A DNA stretch of 64,000 nucleotides from Limenecus sp048360435 (GTDB taxonomy: Bacteria; Cyanobacteriota; Vampirovibrionia; Gastranaerophilales; Gastranaerophilaceae): the NCBI GenBank assembly GCA_048360435.1, contig DBGCOP010000034.1, forward strand, positions 49,591 to 113,590, read 5' to 3'. The notes under the pieces are model-generated. The model was not told where the DNA came from. It saw only the letters and a list, made by a program, of their open reading frames with translations, and did not search any database. The translations under genes and the position numbers were made by a program. Positions 1-8,992 of this stretch are shown piece by piece. Within the stretch, counting starts at the first letter, position 1; each line of letters begins with the position of its first letter.

Positions 1-201
1 ATAAAACAAACACTGACACTCAAAGACGGTCAGTTCACAACTGACAACGGGCTTTTCTCCCTTGAGACAGTCAGCTGTCTTGGTGCCTGCGGTCTTGCAC
101 CTGTTGTTGTCGTGAACGGCAAAGTTTACCCTCAAATGACTGCCGATGCTATTAAAATAGTCATCGAGACGATTATGAATGAAGAGAGCGAGGGTAAATA
201 A
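1..201 (+). CDS. hydC: HydC/NuoE-like [2Fe-2S] hydrogenase subunit, C-terminal fragment
   Basis: The reading frame is open from the first base and stops at 199-201, so only the last 66 residues are present. They match the C-terminal half of the thioredoxin-like [2Fe-2S] subunit (NuoE/HydC, 24-kDa family): a Leu-Glu-Thr-Val-Ser-Cys-Leu-Gly-Ala-Cys-Gly run supplies the last two cluster cysteines, followed by the usual V-V-N-G and Y-P-Q-M-T segments. In trimeric hydrogenases this subunit relays electrons next to the NADH/FMN subunit. The next gene starts at the base directly after this stop codon, so the two are co-transcribed and probably translationally coupled. The cut is at the window edge, not a pseudogene. 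Sure of the family; the symbol follows from the hydB-hydA context. Confidence 0.88.
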   Translation: MKQTLTLKDGQFTTDNGLFSLETVSCLGACGLAPVVVVNGKVYPQMTADAIKIVIETIMNEESEGK

Positions 202-2058
202 ATGACAACAACATTGATTGATATAAAAAAAGAACAGGAAAAAGTTAAAGAACAGATTAAAGCACAGGGCTTGAGAGTCCTTGTTTGTGCCGGTACAGGC
301 TGCGTAGCCAACGGTTCTTTAAAGGTTATCGAAAGATTTAAAGAACTCGGAGCAAATGTCCGTCCTATGACTCATCAGGACAAAGTTACAATAGTTCCGA
401 CAGGATGTCACGGTTTCTGTGAACAGGGCGTGCTTGTTGTTATTCCGGATTTGGATATAACATATGTAAAAGTTAAACTTGAAGACGTTGAAGAAATTGT
501 CGAAAGCCACATAAAAGAAGGCAAACCTGTTGAAAGGCTTCTTTATGTTGACCCGAAAACAGAAGAACACGTTTTCAAAAATGAAGAAATCAATTTCTAC
601 GCAAAACAAACAAGAACCACTCTTGCAAACTGCGGTGAAATCAATGCGGAATCATTGGATGAAGCACTTGCAACAGGAGCTTATGAAGCGTTGCATAAAG
701 TGCTTGAAAAAGGCGATTCTGATTGGGTTATTGATGAAATCACAAAATCAGGCTTAAGAGGCAGAGGCGGCGGCGGTTTCCCGACCGGTATGAAGTGGAA
801 ATTCACTGCGGCAAACAAAGGCGGAAAAAGCTATGTTGTCTGTAACGGTGACGAAGGCGATCCCGGAGCTTTCATGGACAGAAGTGTTATGGAAGGCGAC
901 CCTCACAAATTGCTTGAAGGTATGGCGATTGCAGGTTATGCAATTGGTGCAGATGAAGCTTACATTTATGTAAGAGCTGAATATCCGCTGGCTATCCACA
1001 GACTCAGAGTTGCAATCAAAGAAGCTGAAGAAAGAGGATACCTCGGCAAAAACATCATGGGTTCTGATTTCAATTTTGAAATCCATATTAAAGAAGGTGC
1101 AGGAGCTTTTGTTTGCGGCGAAGAAACGGCTTTGATTGCATCAATTGAAGGCGAAAGAGGTATGCCGCGTCCAAAACCTCCATTCCCTGCGAATAAAGGT
1201 TTGTTTGGCAGACCGACTTTGATTAACAACGTTGAAACCCTTGCAAACGTTGCTCCGATTATTTTAAAAGGTGCTGACTGGTTCAGCTCTATGGGTACTG
1301 AAAAATCTAAAGGTACAAAAACATTTGCCCTCACAGGTGAAGTTAACAATACGGGTCTGATTGAAGTTCCAATGGGAACAACACTTAGAGAAATCGTATT
1401 TGACATAGGCGGCGGAATCAGAGGCGGAAAAAAATTTAAGGCAGTTCAAATAGGCGGCCCCTCAGGCGGATGTTTGACAGAGGAACACCTTGATTTGCCT
1501 ATGGATTATGACAACCTCATAGCAGCAGGTGCAATGGTCGGTTCAGGCGGTCTTGTTGTAATGAACGAAGATACCTGTATCGTTGAAGTTGCAAGGTTCT
1601 TTATGAACTTTACGCAAAATGAATCCTGCGGTAAGTGTGTTCCCTGCCGTGAAGGTACAAAAAATATGTTAAAAATCTTAGAAAGAATAGTTAAAGGCAA
1701 AGGCGAGATGAAAGACCTTGAAACCCTTGAAGAACTTGCTGTTGCAGTAAAAGACGGTTCTTTGTGCGGCTTGGGTAAAACCGCTCCGAACCCTGTTCTT
1801 TCTACGTTGAAATATTTTAAAGATGAGTATATCGCTCACATCAAAGACAAAAAATGTCCGGCAGGTGTTTGTGAAGCAATGAAAGTCATTACAATTGACG
1901 AAGAGCTTTGCAAGGGCTGTACAAAATGTGCAAGAAATTGTCCTGTCGGGGCAATTGAAGGCACAGTGCGCAACCCTCACCACATTGACCAGTCAAAATG
2001 TATCAAATGCGGTGCCTGCTTGAACTCATGTCCGTTTAAAGCTATCAAGCAAAGTTAA
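202..2058 (+). CDS. hydB: NADH-dependent [FeFe] hydrogenase, beta (NuoF-like) subunit HydB
   Basis: A 618-residue flavoprotein subunit that oxidises NADH with FMN and passes electrons to the hydrogenase. Domains in order: an N-terminal thioredoxin-like [2Fe-2S] domain (Cys29, 34, 69, 73); a NuoF core with the glycine-rich FMN site G-R-G-G-G-G-F-P-T-G at 187-196 and the nucleotide-site C-G-E-E-T-A at 305-310; the SLBB region; the [4Fe-4S] motif C-G-K-C-V-P-C at 476-482; and a C-terminal 2x[4Fe-4S] ferredoxin module from Cys570. This extended layout is typical of HydB/HndC rather than of complex I NuoF, which lacks the extra N- and C-terminal Fe-S domains. It starts immediately after the hydC stop, with GAGCGAGGG as the ribosome binding site inside hydC. 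With hydA it forms a confurcating/bifurcating enzyme (NADH plus reduced ferredoxin to H2); bifurcation itself is inferred from family knowledge. Confidence 0.93.
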   Translation: MTTTLIDIKKEQEKVKEQIKAQGLRVLVCAGTGCVANGSLKVIERFKELGANVRPMTHQDKVTIVPTGCHGFCEQGVLVVIPDLDITYVKVKLEDVEEIVESHIKEGKPVERLLYVDPKTEEHVFKNEEINFYAKQTRTTLANCGEINAESLDEALATGAYEALHKVLEKGDSDWVIDEITKSGLRGRGGGGFPTGMKWKFTAANKGGKSYVVCNGDEGDPGAFMDRSVMEGDPHKLLEGMAIAGYAIGADEAYIYVRAEYPLAIHRLRVAIKEAEERGYLGKNIMGSDFNFEIHIKEGAGAFVCGEETALIASIEGERGMPRPKPPFPANKGLFGRPTLINNVETLANVAPIILKGADWFSSMGTEKSKGTKTFALTGEVNNTGLIEVPMGTTLREIVFDIGGGIRGGKKFKAVQIGGPSGGCLTEEHLDLPMDYDNLIAAGAMVGSGGLVVMNEDTCIVEVARFFMNFTQNESCGKCVPCREGTKNMLKILERIVKGKGEMKDLETLEELAVAVKDGSLCGLGKTAPNPVLSTLKYFKDEYIAHIKDKKCPAGVCEAMKVITIDEELCKGCTKCARNCPVGAIEGTVRNPHHIDQSKCIKCGACLNSCPFKAIKQS

Positions 2059-2099
2059 ATCTGCAACTGAAACAAAGACTAAAAAGAAAGGTTATAAAA

Positions 2100-3884
2100 A
2101 TGAGCGATAAAAAAACATTAACAATAAATGGAAAGGTTGTTGAGTTCACAGACGAACCGAACCTTCTTGAAGTTATACGAAAAGCGGGGTTCCATGTTCC
2201 GACTTTCTGTTACCGTCCTGACCTTACACAATACGGTGCTTGCAGAATGTGTGTCGTTGAGGTTGAATATCCTAACGGAAGAAAACTCATAAACTCTTCG
2301 TGCACAATGCCACCGGAAGCTGATATAAAGGTAAAAACAAACACTGAAAGAACAAGAAGAATCAGAAAAACTGTTCTTGAACTTTTACTTGCAAACCATG
2401 ACAGAGAATGTACGACCTGCGACAAATCAGGAAAATGTGAACTCCAGCAGTATGCTGAAGAATATGGCATAAAAGATGTTTCAAAATATGTTCAGTTGAA
2501 AAAAGAGAACTATCTGCCAATTGACGATTCGAATCCGTCACTCGTTCGTGACCCGAATAAATGTATCCTTTGCGGTGCATGTGTCAGAGCTTGCGCTGAG
2601 TTTCAGGGTCACGCAGTCCTCGGTTTTGCTAACAGAGGTTCAAAAACAGTGGTACAGCCTATTGCCGGAAAATCTCTGGCAAGTGTTGACTGTGTGTTCT
2701 GCGGTCAGTGTCAGGCAGTCTGTCCCACAGGTGCGTTGACAATTAAAAATGAAGTTAACTCAGTTTGGGACTTGATTACAAACCCTGAGAAAAAAGTTCT
2801 TGCGCAAATTGCACCTTCAGTTCGTGTTGCTTTGGGTGAAGAGTTTGGTCTGGAACCGGGTGAAAATACAATCGGACTAATCAATGCAGCATTAAAAGAA
2901 ATTGGCTTCGATTTGGTCTTTGATACAAATTTCTCGGCTGACCTGACAATTATGGAAGAAGCTCACGAGTTTGTTGAAAGAGTAAGCAAAGGTGAAAATC
3001 TGCCTTTGTTCACTTCCTGCTGCCCTGCATGGGTCAGATATTTGGAAACCCAGCATCCTGATATGCTCAATCATCTTTCAACCTGTAAATCACCTCAGGG
3101 AATGCTTTCTCCTGTGTTGAGAGAGCTCGTACCTCAGTATTTTGAAGGTTTTACAAAAGAGAATATAAACATAGTTTCAATAATGCCTTGTACTGCGAAA
3201 AAAGTTGAGGCTAAACGTGCCCAGCTAAGAAAAGACGACAGATTTGAAACTGATATTGTTCTCACAACTCAGGAACTTGCGAAGATGATTAAAAGTGCAG
3301 GCATTGATTTTGGCTCGCTTGAACCGTGTGAAGGAGATTCTCCTTTTGCTCAATATACAGGAGCAGGTACTATCTTCGGTGCATCAGGCGGTGTAGCGGA
3401 AGCCGCTGTCAGAACCGCTTATGAGTTTGTAACCGGCGAACCCTTGTCTGACCTTGATATCAAGGGTATGAGAGGGGTTGATAAAAACCACAGATGTAAA
3501 GATGTTGAAATCGACATCAAAGGAACAAAAGTGAAAGTTAGAGTTGTATCAACTTTAAAAGAAGCTGAAAAATCATTGCAGGAAATTAAAAACGGAACAG
3601 CAGATTTCCATATGCTCGAAGTAATGGCATGCCCCGGCGGATGTATCAACGGCGGCGGTCAGCCAAGAAGCTGTGATGATTCCAAAGTTAAAGAAAAAAG
3701 AGCTGCCGGTCTTTATAAAGAAGATAAAGAACTGACATACAGACGTTCAAACGACAACCCTGACATCAAGAAATTGTATAAAGAATATCTTGAAGCTCCC
3801 GGTGCACACAAAGCTCATGAGCTTTTGCACACAACATATCAGGACAAGTTCAAAGGTTCTTACAAAGATGTTGTAAAACACTAA
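2100..3884 (+). CDS. hydA: [FeFe] hydrogenase catalytic subunit HydA
   Basis: A 594-residue group A [FeFe] hydrogenase that makes or uses H2 in the cytoplasm. N-terminus: plant-type [2Fe-2S] domain (C-Y-R-P...C-R-M-C), NuoG-like His/Cys [4Fe-4S] segment (H-D-R-E-C-T-T-C...C), then a 2x[4Fe-4S] ferredoxin domain around residues 145-210. The H-cluster domain has all three signatures: L1 T-S-C-C-P-A-W (Cys307, 308), L2 M-P-C-T-A-K-K (Cys364) and L3 M-A-C-P-G-G-C-I-N-G-G-G-Q-P (Cys511, Cys515), followed by the small-subunit tail. All H-cluster ligands are present, so it should be active. Ribosome binding site AAAGAAAGG lies upstream; the gap to hydB is 41 bases. The maturases HydE, HydF and HydG are not in the window. 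Confidence 0.96.
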   Translation: MSDKKTLTINGKVVEFTDEPNLLEVIRKAGFHVPTFCYRPDLTQYGACRMCVVEVEYPNGRKLINSSCTMPPEADIKVKTNTERTRRIRKTVLELLLANHDRECTTCDKSGKCELQQYAEEYGIKDVSKYVQLKKENYLPIDDSNPSLVRDPNKCILCGACVRACAEFQGHAVLGFANRGSKTVVQPIAGKSLASVDCVFCGQCQAVCPTGALTIKNEVNSVWDLITNPEKKVLAQIAPSVRVALGEEFGLEPGENTIGLINAALKEIGFDLVFDTNFSADLTIMEEAHEFVERVSKGENLPLFTSCCPAWVRYLETQHPDMLNHLSTCKSPQGMLSPVLRELVPQYFEGFTKENINIVSIMPCTAKKVEAKRAQLRKDDRFETDIVLTTQELAKMIKSAGIDFGSLEPCEGDSPFAQYTGAGTIFGASGGVAEAAVRTAYEFVTGEPLSDLDIKGMRGVDKNHRCKDVEIDIKGTKVKVRVVSTLKEAEKSLQEIKNGTADFHMLEVMACPGGCINGGGQPRSCDDSKVKEKRAAGLYKEDKELTYRRSNDNPDIKKLYKEYLEAPGAHKAHELLHTTYQDKFKGSYKDVVKH

Positions 3885-3890
3885 TAAATA

Positions 3891-3918
3891 AAAAGAGGGT
3901 TAGAAATAACCCTCTTTT
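3891..3918. terminator. Bidirectional intrinsic terminator between hydA and the convergent gene
   Basis: A perfect 12-bp stem (AAAAGAGGGTTA pairing with TAACCCTCTTTT) with a GAAA tetraloop, followed by T residues on the plus strand and preceded by A residues that become a U-run on the minus strand. It sits exactly between the hydA stop and the stop of the minus-strand gene, so it can end both transcripts. Confidence 0.9.
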
Positions 3919-3919
3919 T

Positions 3920-4807
3920 TTATTCTATGTCATAAACCTCATCGCAGTTTTTTAGTTCACCGTATTTTATTGCTTTCGGAGTTTTATTTTCAATATATTT
4001 TGCAGGCTCGTTATTTTTAAACAACATAGCTTTGAGCGCAGAGGGGATTTTATCTTCCCCTATTTCTACATCTTCCATAAAACAGTGTAGAGAATTGTCA
4101 GAATTCAGACCCACAAGCTTTTTGCACGATGTTTGCGCATCGTTGACTTCAGACATAAGAATTGTGCTTCCGTCAGGATTGACGGAGATAATGTCTTTTG
4201 TTATTGCTTTTTGTATAGATACTCCCTGATGTTCTATTGTTTCAGTACCGTTAAGAATTTGTACTTTAATTGTTCCGTCTGTATATACTTGAGAAATTCT
4301 TTTAATTTCACCGTAATCGTTTTTTTCAAAAAACGTTGAATTTTTAGGTGAAGGATAAACAACAGCACTGCCATTTTCTGTTTTGACAAGCTTTGCCGGT
4401 GTTTCCGCCGCTTTCTCCAGGTTTCGTATCATTTCATTTAGTGTGGAATGAATATAAGTTTTTGCCTCTTTTGCTTTTGTGTGTATTTGATTAATAACCA
4501 AAGGAAGCTCTTTTCCTTCTTTTTCTGCTTGTCCGAAATAAAGAGACGGCATTTCTTTCAAGGCTTTTTGAGCCAGTCTGGCGGAATGAAAAGCTAGTGC
4601 GCCGATTCCTGTCAGTGCGGCTGTTATACCCAGCCCTATGTATAGTTTTTTGTTGGACTTTTTGTTGTTCAGCGGTATTTGGACAATTTGAGCCGGTTCT
4701 GTTTTTTGAACGGAAGAAGTGACCGGAACATGTGAAGGCTGTTTGTTTTGCGGATTTAAAACCTGCATTGTTCCTTTGAAGGATTGGGCAATAGAGTGTA
4801 TTTTCAT
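3920..4807 (-). CDS. Unknown single-pass membrane protein with N-terminal SFKG motif
   Basis: 295 residues, not recognised. It begins M-K-I-H-S-I-A-Q-S-F-K-G (motif at 9-12), the short N-terminal motif seen in several other unknown proteins of this window. A Pro/Gln-rich linker follows, then one hydrophobic segment at about 55-75 flanked by lysines. Residues 80-290 look soluble, with a helical part (about 80-150) and a beta-rich part containing repeated Y-T-D-G-T, V-N-P-D-G-S type turns that resemble short strand repeats. No signal peptide precedes the motif, so the N-terminus is probably cytoplasmic. The ATG has a strong ribosome binding site, AGAAGGAG, on the minus strand. It converges on hydA and shares its terminator. 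The 281-base region up to the next gene contains nothing I can name beyond AT-rich promoter-like sequence. Confidence 0.8.
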   Translation of the reverse strand: MKIHSIAQSFKGTMQVLNPQNKQPSHVPVTSSVQKTEPAQIVQIPLNNKKSNKKLYIGLGITAALTGIGALAFHSARLAQKALKEMPSLYFGQAEKEGKELPLVINQIHTKAKEAKTYIHSTLNEMIRNLEKAAETPAKLVKTENGSAVVYPSPKNSTFFEKNDYGEIKRISQVYTDGTIKVQILNGTETIEHQGVSIQKAITKDIISVNPDGSTILMSEVNDAQTSCKKLVGLNSDNSLHCFMEDVEIGEDKIPSALKAMLFKNNEPAKYIENKTPKAIKYGELKNCDEVYDIE

Positions 4808-5088
4808 GTAAAAAGCTCCTTCTTTTGTTGTGATAAAAGTATCCTAAATCTAATATTTTGCTATTACAAATAAAGAAATATTAACTTTTGTAAACTATCA
4901 TGAATCAGGCTATAACTCAATTCCGGCATGAGTTTTCATGGTTTTTTCTGTTTTTTTATTTAAAAAGGCAATTTTTCAAAACAGAAATTTTTTATATATA
5001 TACAGGAACGAGGAATCAAAAAGACATAAAAAAGTCTTTATCGTTTTAGGGATTACGAGATTTTAAGGAATTATTAGGGGACACGAAA

Positions 5089-6297
5089 ATGGGATACGGA
5101 GTTAATTTATCAACAGCAGGTTTAAATCCTTGGTCATACTCATTATTTCCGGGAGTGGCAAATTCAAACGTTATTTACCCGAGCGATTCCGCATCAGTAT
5201 GGAACGATGCAAATCTCTTTAGATTTGACAGTGATGCAAACAGATTGTTGAACGGTTCAACAGCTCTTTGTCAGCAAATGATTCCTGCAATGAACGATTG
5301 GTATGCCAAAGTTGCTGAAACTTTCCAGAAAATTATGATGAGCATACAAAGCGGAAATTCAACAGTAAATATTAATAACAATAATACAAATATTGATCCT
5401 TCCACAGGAAAACTCAAAGAAGGTCAAATTATCAAAGAATTGAACAAAATGGGCGCAGGTGCTTCTACAAAAGACAGAATGGCAGCAGAAGTTACCTTCA
5501 AAGATAAAGATGGAAATGAAAAGAAAACTACACTCCTTCGCAGATTGATTTCTTTGACAAAAGAATATCAGGAACACCCTGATACCGCTGAATTGAGCAA
5601 AGAAAATTATGACAAAATCTGGGATATAGCAGGTAAATATGCTAAAACAGGCGAACTTTCAACAGAAGATTACAAAACACTATTAGAAATAGCTAAAAAC
5701 CCAGGTGCTTCAACAACAGAAGAAAGCTCTGACTCAGAAGGTGAATCAGATAAAATTGAAACTTCTTTCACAGATGAACAAAATGCTAAAAAACAAGGCG
5801 AAACAGGTGCAGTCTTTAAACAAGGCGTAGATGCAGCAGTTGACGGCTACAAAAACGGCTTGATAGGCTGGGGTACTGATTATACTCAACTTGATGCAGG
5901 TCAGGCAGCTTTGAACTCTGACAATGTAATCGAAGTTTGGGATCAATATTACAAACAAGTCGGCATAAACCAGGGTGAAACTCTTGTTGACTCACTTTAC
6001 AATGACTTCGATGATTGGACTGACGGTGTCTTTACAACAGGCGGTGCTTCAAGATTCACGGCAATAGCTGATGCACTCGTTGAAAGAGCAACCGGTCTGC
6101 TAGACAAATACGGAGACAAATCAGGCTTGACTCAGGCTGATGTCGACAAATTCAAATCTGATTTTGATTCAATCAATGATGACAATTATGATAGCAAAAA
6201 ACAATTCATCAGCGATACATTCAAAAACTTCGTAGCAAAAATCAAACAAGCTGAAGCACAGCTGGTTAAAAACGAAAAAGAACAATCAAAAAAATAA
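5089..6297 (+). CDS. Unknown 402-residue protein, probably lineage-specific
   Basis: Not recognised. The start is supported by TTAGGGGACACGAAAATG (AGGGG as ribosome binding site). The N-terminal 45 residues are rich in Tyr, Trp, Pro and Asn and lack a classical signal peptide. A helical segment (about 45-90, N-R-L-L-N-G ... W-Y-A-K-V-A-E-T-F-Q-K-I-M) is followed by an Asn/Thr-rich linker near 93-104, a helical middle, an acidic Ser/Glu linker near 205-225, and a helical C-terminal part with repeated F-D-x-x-x-D patterns that ends in Lys-rich residues. Composition is acidic and hydrophilic. It is monocistronic, with its own terminator. Its codon use matches the neighbouring housekeeping genes rather than the AT-rich island. 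It could be a structural or exported protein; nothing in the sequence decides this. Confidence 0.75.
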   Translation: MGYGVNLSTAGLNPWSYSLFPGVANSNVIYPSDSASVWNDANLFRFDSDANRLLNGSTALCQQMIPAMNDWYAKVAETFQKIMMSIQSGNSTVNINNNNTNIDPSTGKLKEGQIIKELNKMGAGASTKDRMAAEVTFKDKDGNEKKTTLLRRLISLTKEYQEHPDTAELSKENYDKIWDIAGKYAKTGELSTEDYKTLLEIAKNPGASTTEESSDSEGESDKIETSFTDEQNAKKQGETGAVFKQGVDAAVDGYKNGLIGWGTDYTQLDAGQAALNSDNVIEVWDQYYKQVGINQGETLVDSLYNDFDDWTDGVFTTGGASRFTAIADALVERATGLLDKYGDKSGLTQADVDKFKSDFDSINDDNYDSKKQFISDTFKNFVAKIKQAEAQLVKNEKEQSKK

Positions 6298-6336
6298 TAA
6301 TTTATTCCTCGGTTTATAATAGGTATGGTAGGTTTT

Positions 6337-6369
6337 AAGGGCGCAAGATGTAAGATGCGTCCTTTCTTT
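6337..6369 (+). terminator. Intrinsic terminator after the 402-residue unknown gene
   Basis: Stem AAGGGCGCA (6337-6345) pairs with TGCGTCCTT (6356-6364) with one G-U wobble and a 10-base loop, followed by a T-rich stretch. It lies 40 bases after the stop codon at 6295-6297. Confidence 0.75.
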
Positions 6370-6617
6370 TTGAAAAAATTTCCAAAAAAGAAGCCGTCCG
6401 ACTTACACATCGACCGGCAAAGTTTTCATCATGGAGAAAAGGAGTGGAAGAGAAAGTATAAAGAGAATTGGCTACATTAATACAATTCCCTGTGTGTGAT
6501 TTACAAAACATATAAAAAGTATATATTTACATATTTTAACATTGAAACTTTTTAACCCAAAAACGCTCAAATATGCTATATTAGTTTAGGTATTAGTCAA
6601 ATATAGAGAGCTGAATT
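6370..6617. other. Intergenic region upstream of leuC
   Basis: About 250 bases with no convincing gene. The last 80 bases are AT-rich and contain a TATGCT/TATATT -10-like stretch at 6572-6582, 36-46 bases before the leuC ATG, without a good -35 at the usual distance. No leucine-rich leader peptide is visible, although leuC genes in other bacteria can have one. A 22-codon open frame at 6431-6499 lacks a ribosome binding site and is not called. Confidence 0.5.
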
Positions 6618-7868
6618 ATGGGTCAAACAATTGCGGAAAAAATAATTTCAAAACACTCAGGATATGACGTAAAAGCAGGTGAACTCTGCATAGCAAAAGT
6701 TGATGTAGCTGCCGTGCAAGATGGTACAGGACCTTTGATGGTTCAGGAATTTAAAAAACTGGGCAAGCTTAAACCTGCCAATCCGCAAAGATGTATTTTG
6801 TTTATTGACCACGCTTCGCCAAGCCCCAGAAAAGAGCTTTCAAATACTCATATGGTGCTCAGAGAATTCGCAAAAGAAACAGGTGCGATTTTGTCAGAAA
6901 CCGGCTGCGGCGTTTGCCACCAACGACTTGTGGAATCTTATGTAAACCCCGGTGAAATTCTTGTGGGCGCAGACTCTCACACCTGCACTTCAGGTGCTTT
7001 GGGTGCTTTTTCAACAGGCATGGGTTCCACCGATGTTGCTGTTGCAATGGCAATGGGCAAGACATGGCTCAAGGTTCCTTCTACTTTTAAAGTTGTTGTG
7101 AACGGCAAATTCCAAAATGGTGTTTATGCAAAAGATTTGATTCTTCATTTGATAGGTCTGATCGGTGCTGACGGTGCGACGTACAAAGCTTTGGAGTTCC
7201 ATGGTGAAACAATAGAAAATATGTCTATGGCTGACAGGTTTACTCTTGCTAACATGGCTGTTGAAGCAGGTGCGAAAGCGGGGCTTTTTATGACAGATGA
7301 AAAGACAAAGGCATATTTAAAAGAAAGAGGCAGAGAAGATAAGTTTATTGAGGTAAAACCTGATTCTGATGCTGTTTATGAAAGAGTAATCGAGATTGAT
7401 GCTTCTGAAATTCTGCCGACGGTTTCCTGTCCTCATACTGTTGACAATACAAAACTCGCAAGAGACTTGAAGGATGTAAAAATTAATCAGGTTTTCATTG
7501 GAACTTGTACAAACGGACGTATAGAAGATTTAAGAATTGCCGCTGATATTCTCAAGGGCAGACAGGTTAATTCTGATGTAAGGCTGATAGTTGTTCCTGC
7601 TTCAAAAGATGTCTACAAAAAAGCTGTTGAAGAAGGCTTGATTACGACACTTCTTGATTCGGGTGCACAGATTCTCGGGCCGGGATGCGGTCCTTGTGTG
7701 GGGGTTCATGCGGGAATCCTCGGTGACGGAGAAGTTTGTCTTGCTACACAAAACAGAAATTTCCAGGGTAGAATGGGCAATACAAAAGGCTTTATCTACC
7801 TTTGTTCGCCTGCTACGGCAGCATATAGCGCAATCAAAGGCTATATCAGCGATCCGACTGAGCTTTAG
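6618..7868 (+). CDS. leuC: 3-isopropylmalate dehydratase large subunit (LeuC/homoaconitase family)
   Basis: 416 residues. It should isomerise 2-isopropylmalate to 3-isopropylmalate in leucine synthesis, together with a small subunit LeuD. It is the shorter, LeuC2/HacA-like form of the aconitase superfamily. Visible signatures: G-A-D-S-H-T-C-T-S-G-A-L-G-A-F-S near residues 118-133; [4Fe-4S] ligands Cys297 in G-T-C-T-N-G-R, and Cys357 and Cys360 in G-C-G-P-C-V-G; and the C-terminal N-R-N-F-Q-G-R-M-G active-site segment. The start is ATG at 6618 with GAGAG upstream. leuD, leuB and leuA are not adjacent, so the pathway genes are dispersed; a related substrate such as homoaconitate or citramalate-derived acids cannot be excluded from sequence alone. 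Its stop overlaps by 4 bases the stop of the convergent amidohydrolase gene. Confidence 0.9.
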   Translation: MGQTIAEKIISKHSGYDVKAGELCIAKVDVAAVQDGTGPLMVQEFKKLGKLKPANPQRCILFIDHASPSPRKELSNTHMVLREFAKETGAILSETGCGVCHQRLVESYVNPGEILVGADSHTCTSGALGAFSTGMGSTDVAVAMAMGKTWLKVPSTFKVVVNGKFQNGVYAKDLILHLIGLIGADGATYKALEFHGETIENMSMADRFTLANMAVEAGAKAGLFMTDEKTKAYLKERGREDKFIEVKPDSDAVYERVIEIDASEILPTVSCPHTVDNTKLARDLKDVKINQVFIGTCTNGRIEDLRIAADILKGRQVNSDVRLIVVPASKDVYKKAVEEGLITTLLDSGAQILGPGCGPCVGVHAGILGDGEVCLATQNRNFQGRMGNTKGFIYLCSPATAAYSAIKGYISDPTEL

Positions 7869-8992
7869 TTCTGATTTTTCAAAGCAGCAATCTGTTGAGA
7901 TTGTTTAGGGGCTTTATCTGATTTTGCATTTCCGGCAAGTGTTCCAACCAGAAGAAGAATCATTGCCCCAAAAGAAAGCTTTTTGTTTTTTGCTGCTTTT
8001 TTTATTGTGCTGCCGAGTTCGGGCAAAAGTTTTTTCTGTCTTTTGAAGAAGAGTTTTTGCGCATTTTTATAGAAAATTTTGTCGATAAGCTTGTCTGCTT
8101 CATCAGGAAAAGCTTTTTTTATTGCTTCTTTTACATCAATAACAACTTTGTTGTATGCTTCAATCGGCTTCAGTCCTTTTTCGCCTTCTTTTCCGAATCT
8201 TCCGATAGGTGCATCTGTGCCGAACAAAAGACGTTCGGTCATATCGCCTTTTTTTGTGTTTTTGAGCCGCCTGATTGCTTCAATGATGTCAGGTTTTTCT
8301 GTTGTGTCACAATTGACCCACGAAATGTCTGCATAAAGTGTTGCTTTGTCGTTGTTGATAGAATCTATCATTATGTCAACAGCTGATTTTGTGTCTGCTC
8401 CGAGATTGCCCCCCATATGCCCCAGAATTACAGGGACTTTGGGTGTTCTTTGAGCAAGCCTGTATATCTGTTCGGGTCTTGAGAATTCACATCTGGGGAG
8501 TTTTGTTCCGTCAGGATAAACTGTTGCAAAGGTTTTGTCCGAATGAAAAAGACATGGAAGTTTGTATTTTTCCGCAATCTTCATGTAATTATTGTATGAA
8601 GTGTCATCTGCTGCGAGTTCCATTCTTTTTGGATGAAATTTCAGACCTATAAATTCGTTTGGATTTTCTTTCAGCAGTTGTTCAATTTTTGAAGAGTCGC
8701 CTTTTGTGAGGTTTGGCTGGCATACGGCAAGAGGTGCAAGCACAGGATTCTTTTTTGTGATTTCAAGAAGCTCTTTGTTTCCCTGCATCTCGTCAAGAAT
8801 TCCGTTTGGATCAATGCAGCTCAGGTTTGAGACAATCATTTTTTCGACAGTGTCTCCGTTTGAGAGCTGTTGTTTGCAAAAAACATCCAGATCCTTTGTG
8901 TCGTATGAGTTGTTGTACCATTTACCCAGATGCGCGTGCGCGTCAATTATACGTCCTTTGAAGCTCACGGCATTAACCCTTGTGACTTTCAT
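7865..8992 (-). CDS. Amidohydrolase-family metal-dependent hydrolase with N-terminal SFKG motif
   Basis: 375 residues. Core residues 14-300 look like the amidohydrolase-2 (TIM-barrel) family: I-D-A-H-A-H metal pair (His19, His21), G-L-K-F-H-P-K, L-F-H-S-D-K, I-L-G-H-M-G-G and the late L-F-G-T-D-A-P aspartate, so the metal site appears complete. Substrate unknown. Two additions are odd for this family: the N-terminal M-K-V-T-R-V-N-A-V-S-F-K-G tag (motif 10-13), and a Lys-rich C-terminal tail with one hydrophobic segment (L-S-F-G-A-M-I-L-L-L-V-G-T-L-A-G) that could anchor it to the membrane. Ribosome binding site AGGAGA precedes the ATG. Its first 20 bases overlap the end of the upstream gene on the same strand, so the two form an operon and are probably co-translated. 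Confidence 0.82.
   Translation of the reverse strand: MKVTRVNAVSFKGRIIDAHAHLGKWYNNSYDTKDLDVFCKQQLSNGDTVEKMIVSNLSCIDPNGILDEMQGNKELLEITKKNPVLAPLAVCQPNLTKGDSSKIEQLLKENPNEFIGLKFHPKRMELAADDTSYNNYMKIAEKYKLPCLFHSDKTFATVYPDGTKLPRCEFSRPEQIYRLAQRTPKVPVILGHMGGNLGADTKSAVDIMIDSINNDKATLYADISWVNCDTTEKPDIIEAIRRLKNTKKGDMTERLLFGTDAPIGRFGKEGEKGLKPIEAYNKVVIDVKEAIKKAFPDEADKLIDKIFYKNAQKLFFKRQKKLLPELGSTIKKAAKNKKLSFGAMILLLVGTLAGNAKSDKAPKQSQQIAALKNQN

Noticed and set aside
754..1406. Long minus-strand open frames opposite hydB
   Set aside because: They lie entirely within the conserved hydrogenase gene, have no ribosome binding sites and show no domain pattern; they arise from its codon use.
6431..6499. 22-codon open frame between the 402-residue gene and leuC
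   Set aside because: No ribosome binding site or promoter placed for it, and no leucine codon run that would suggest a leu leader.
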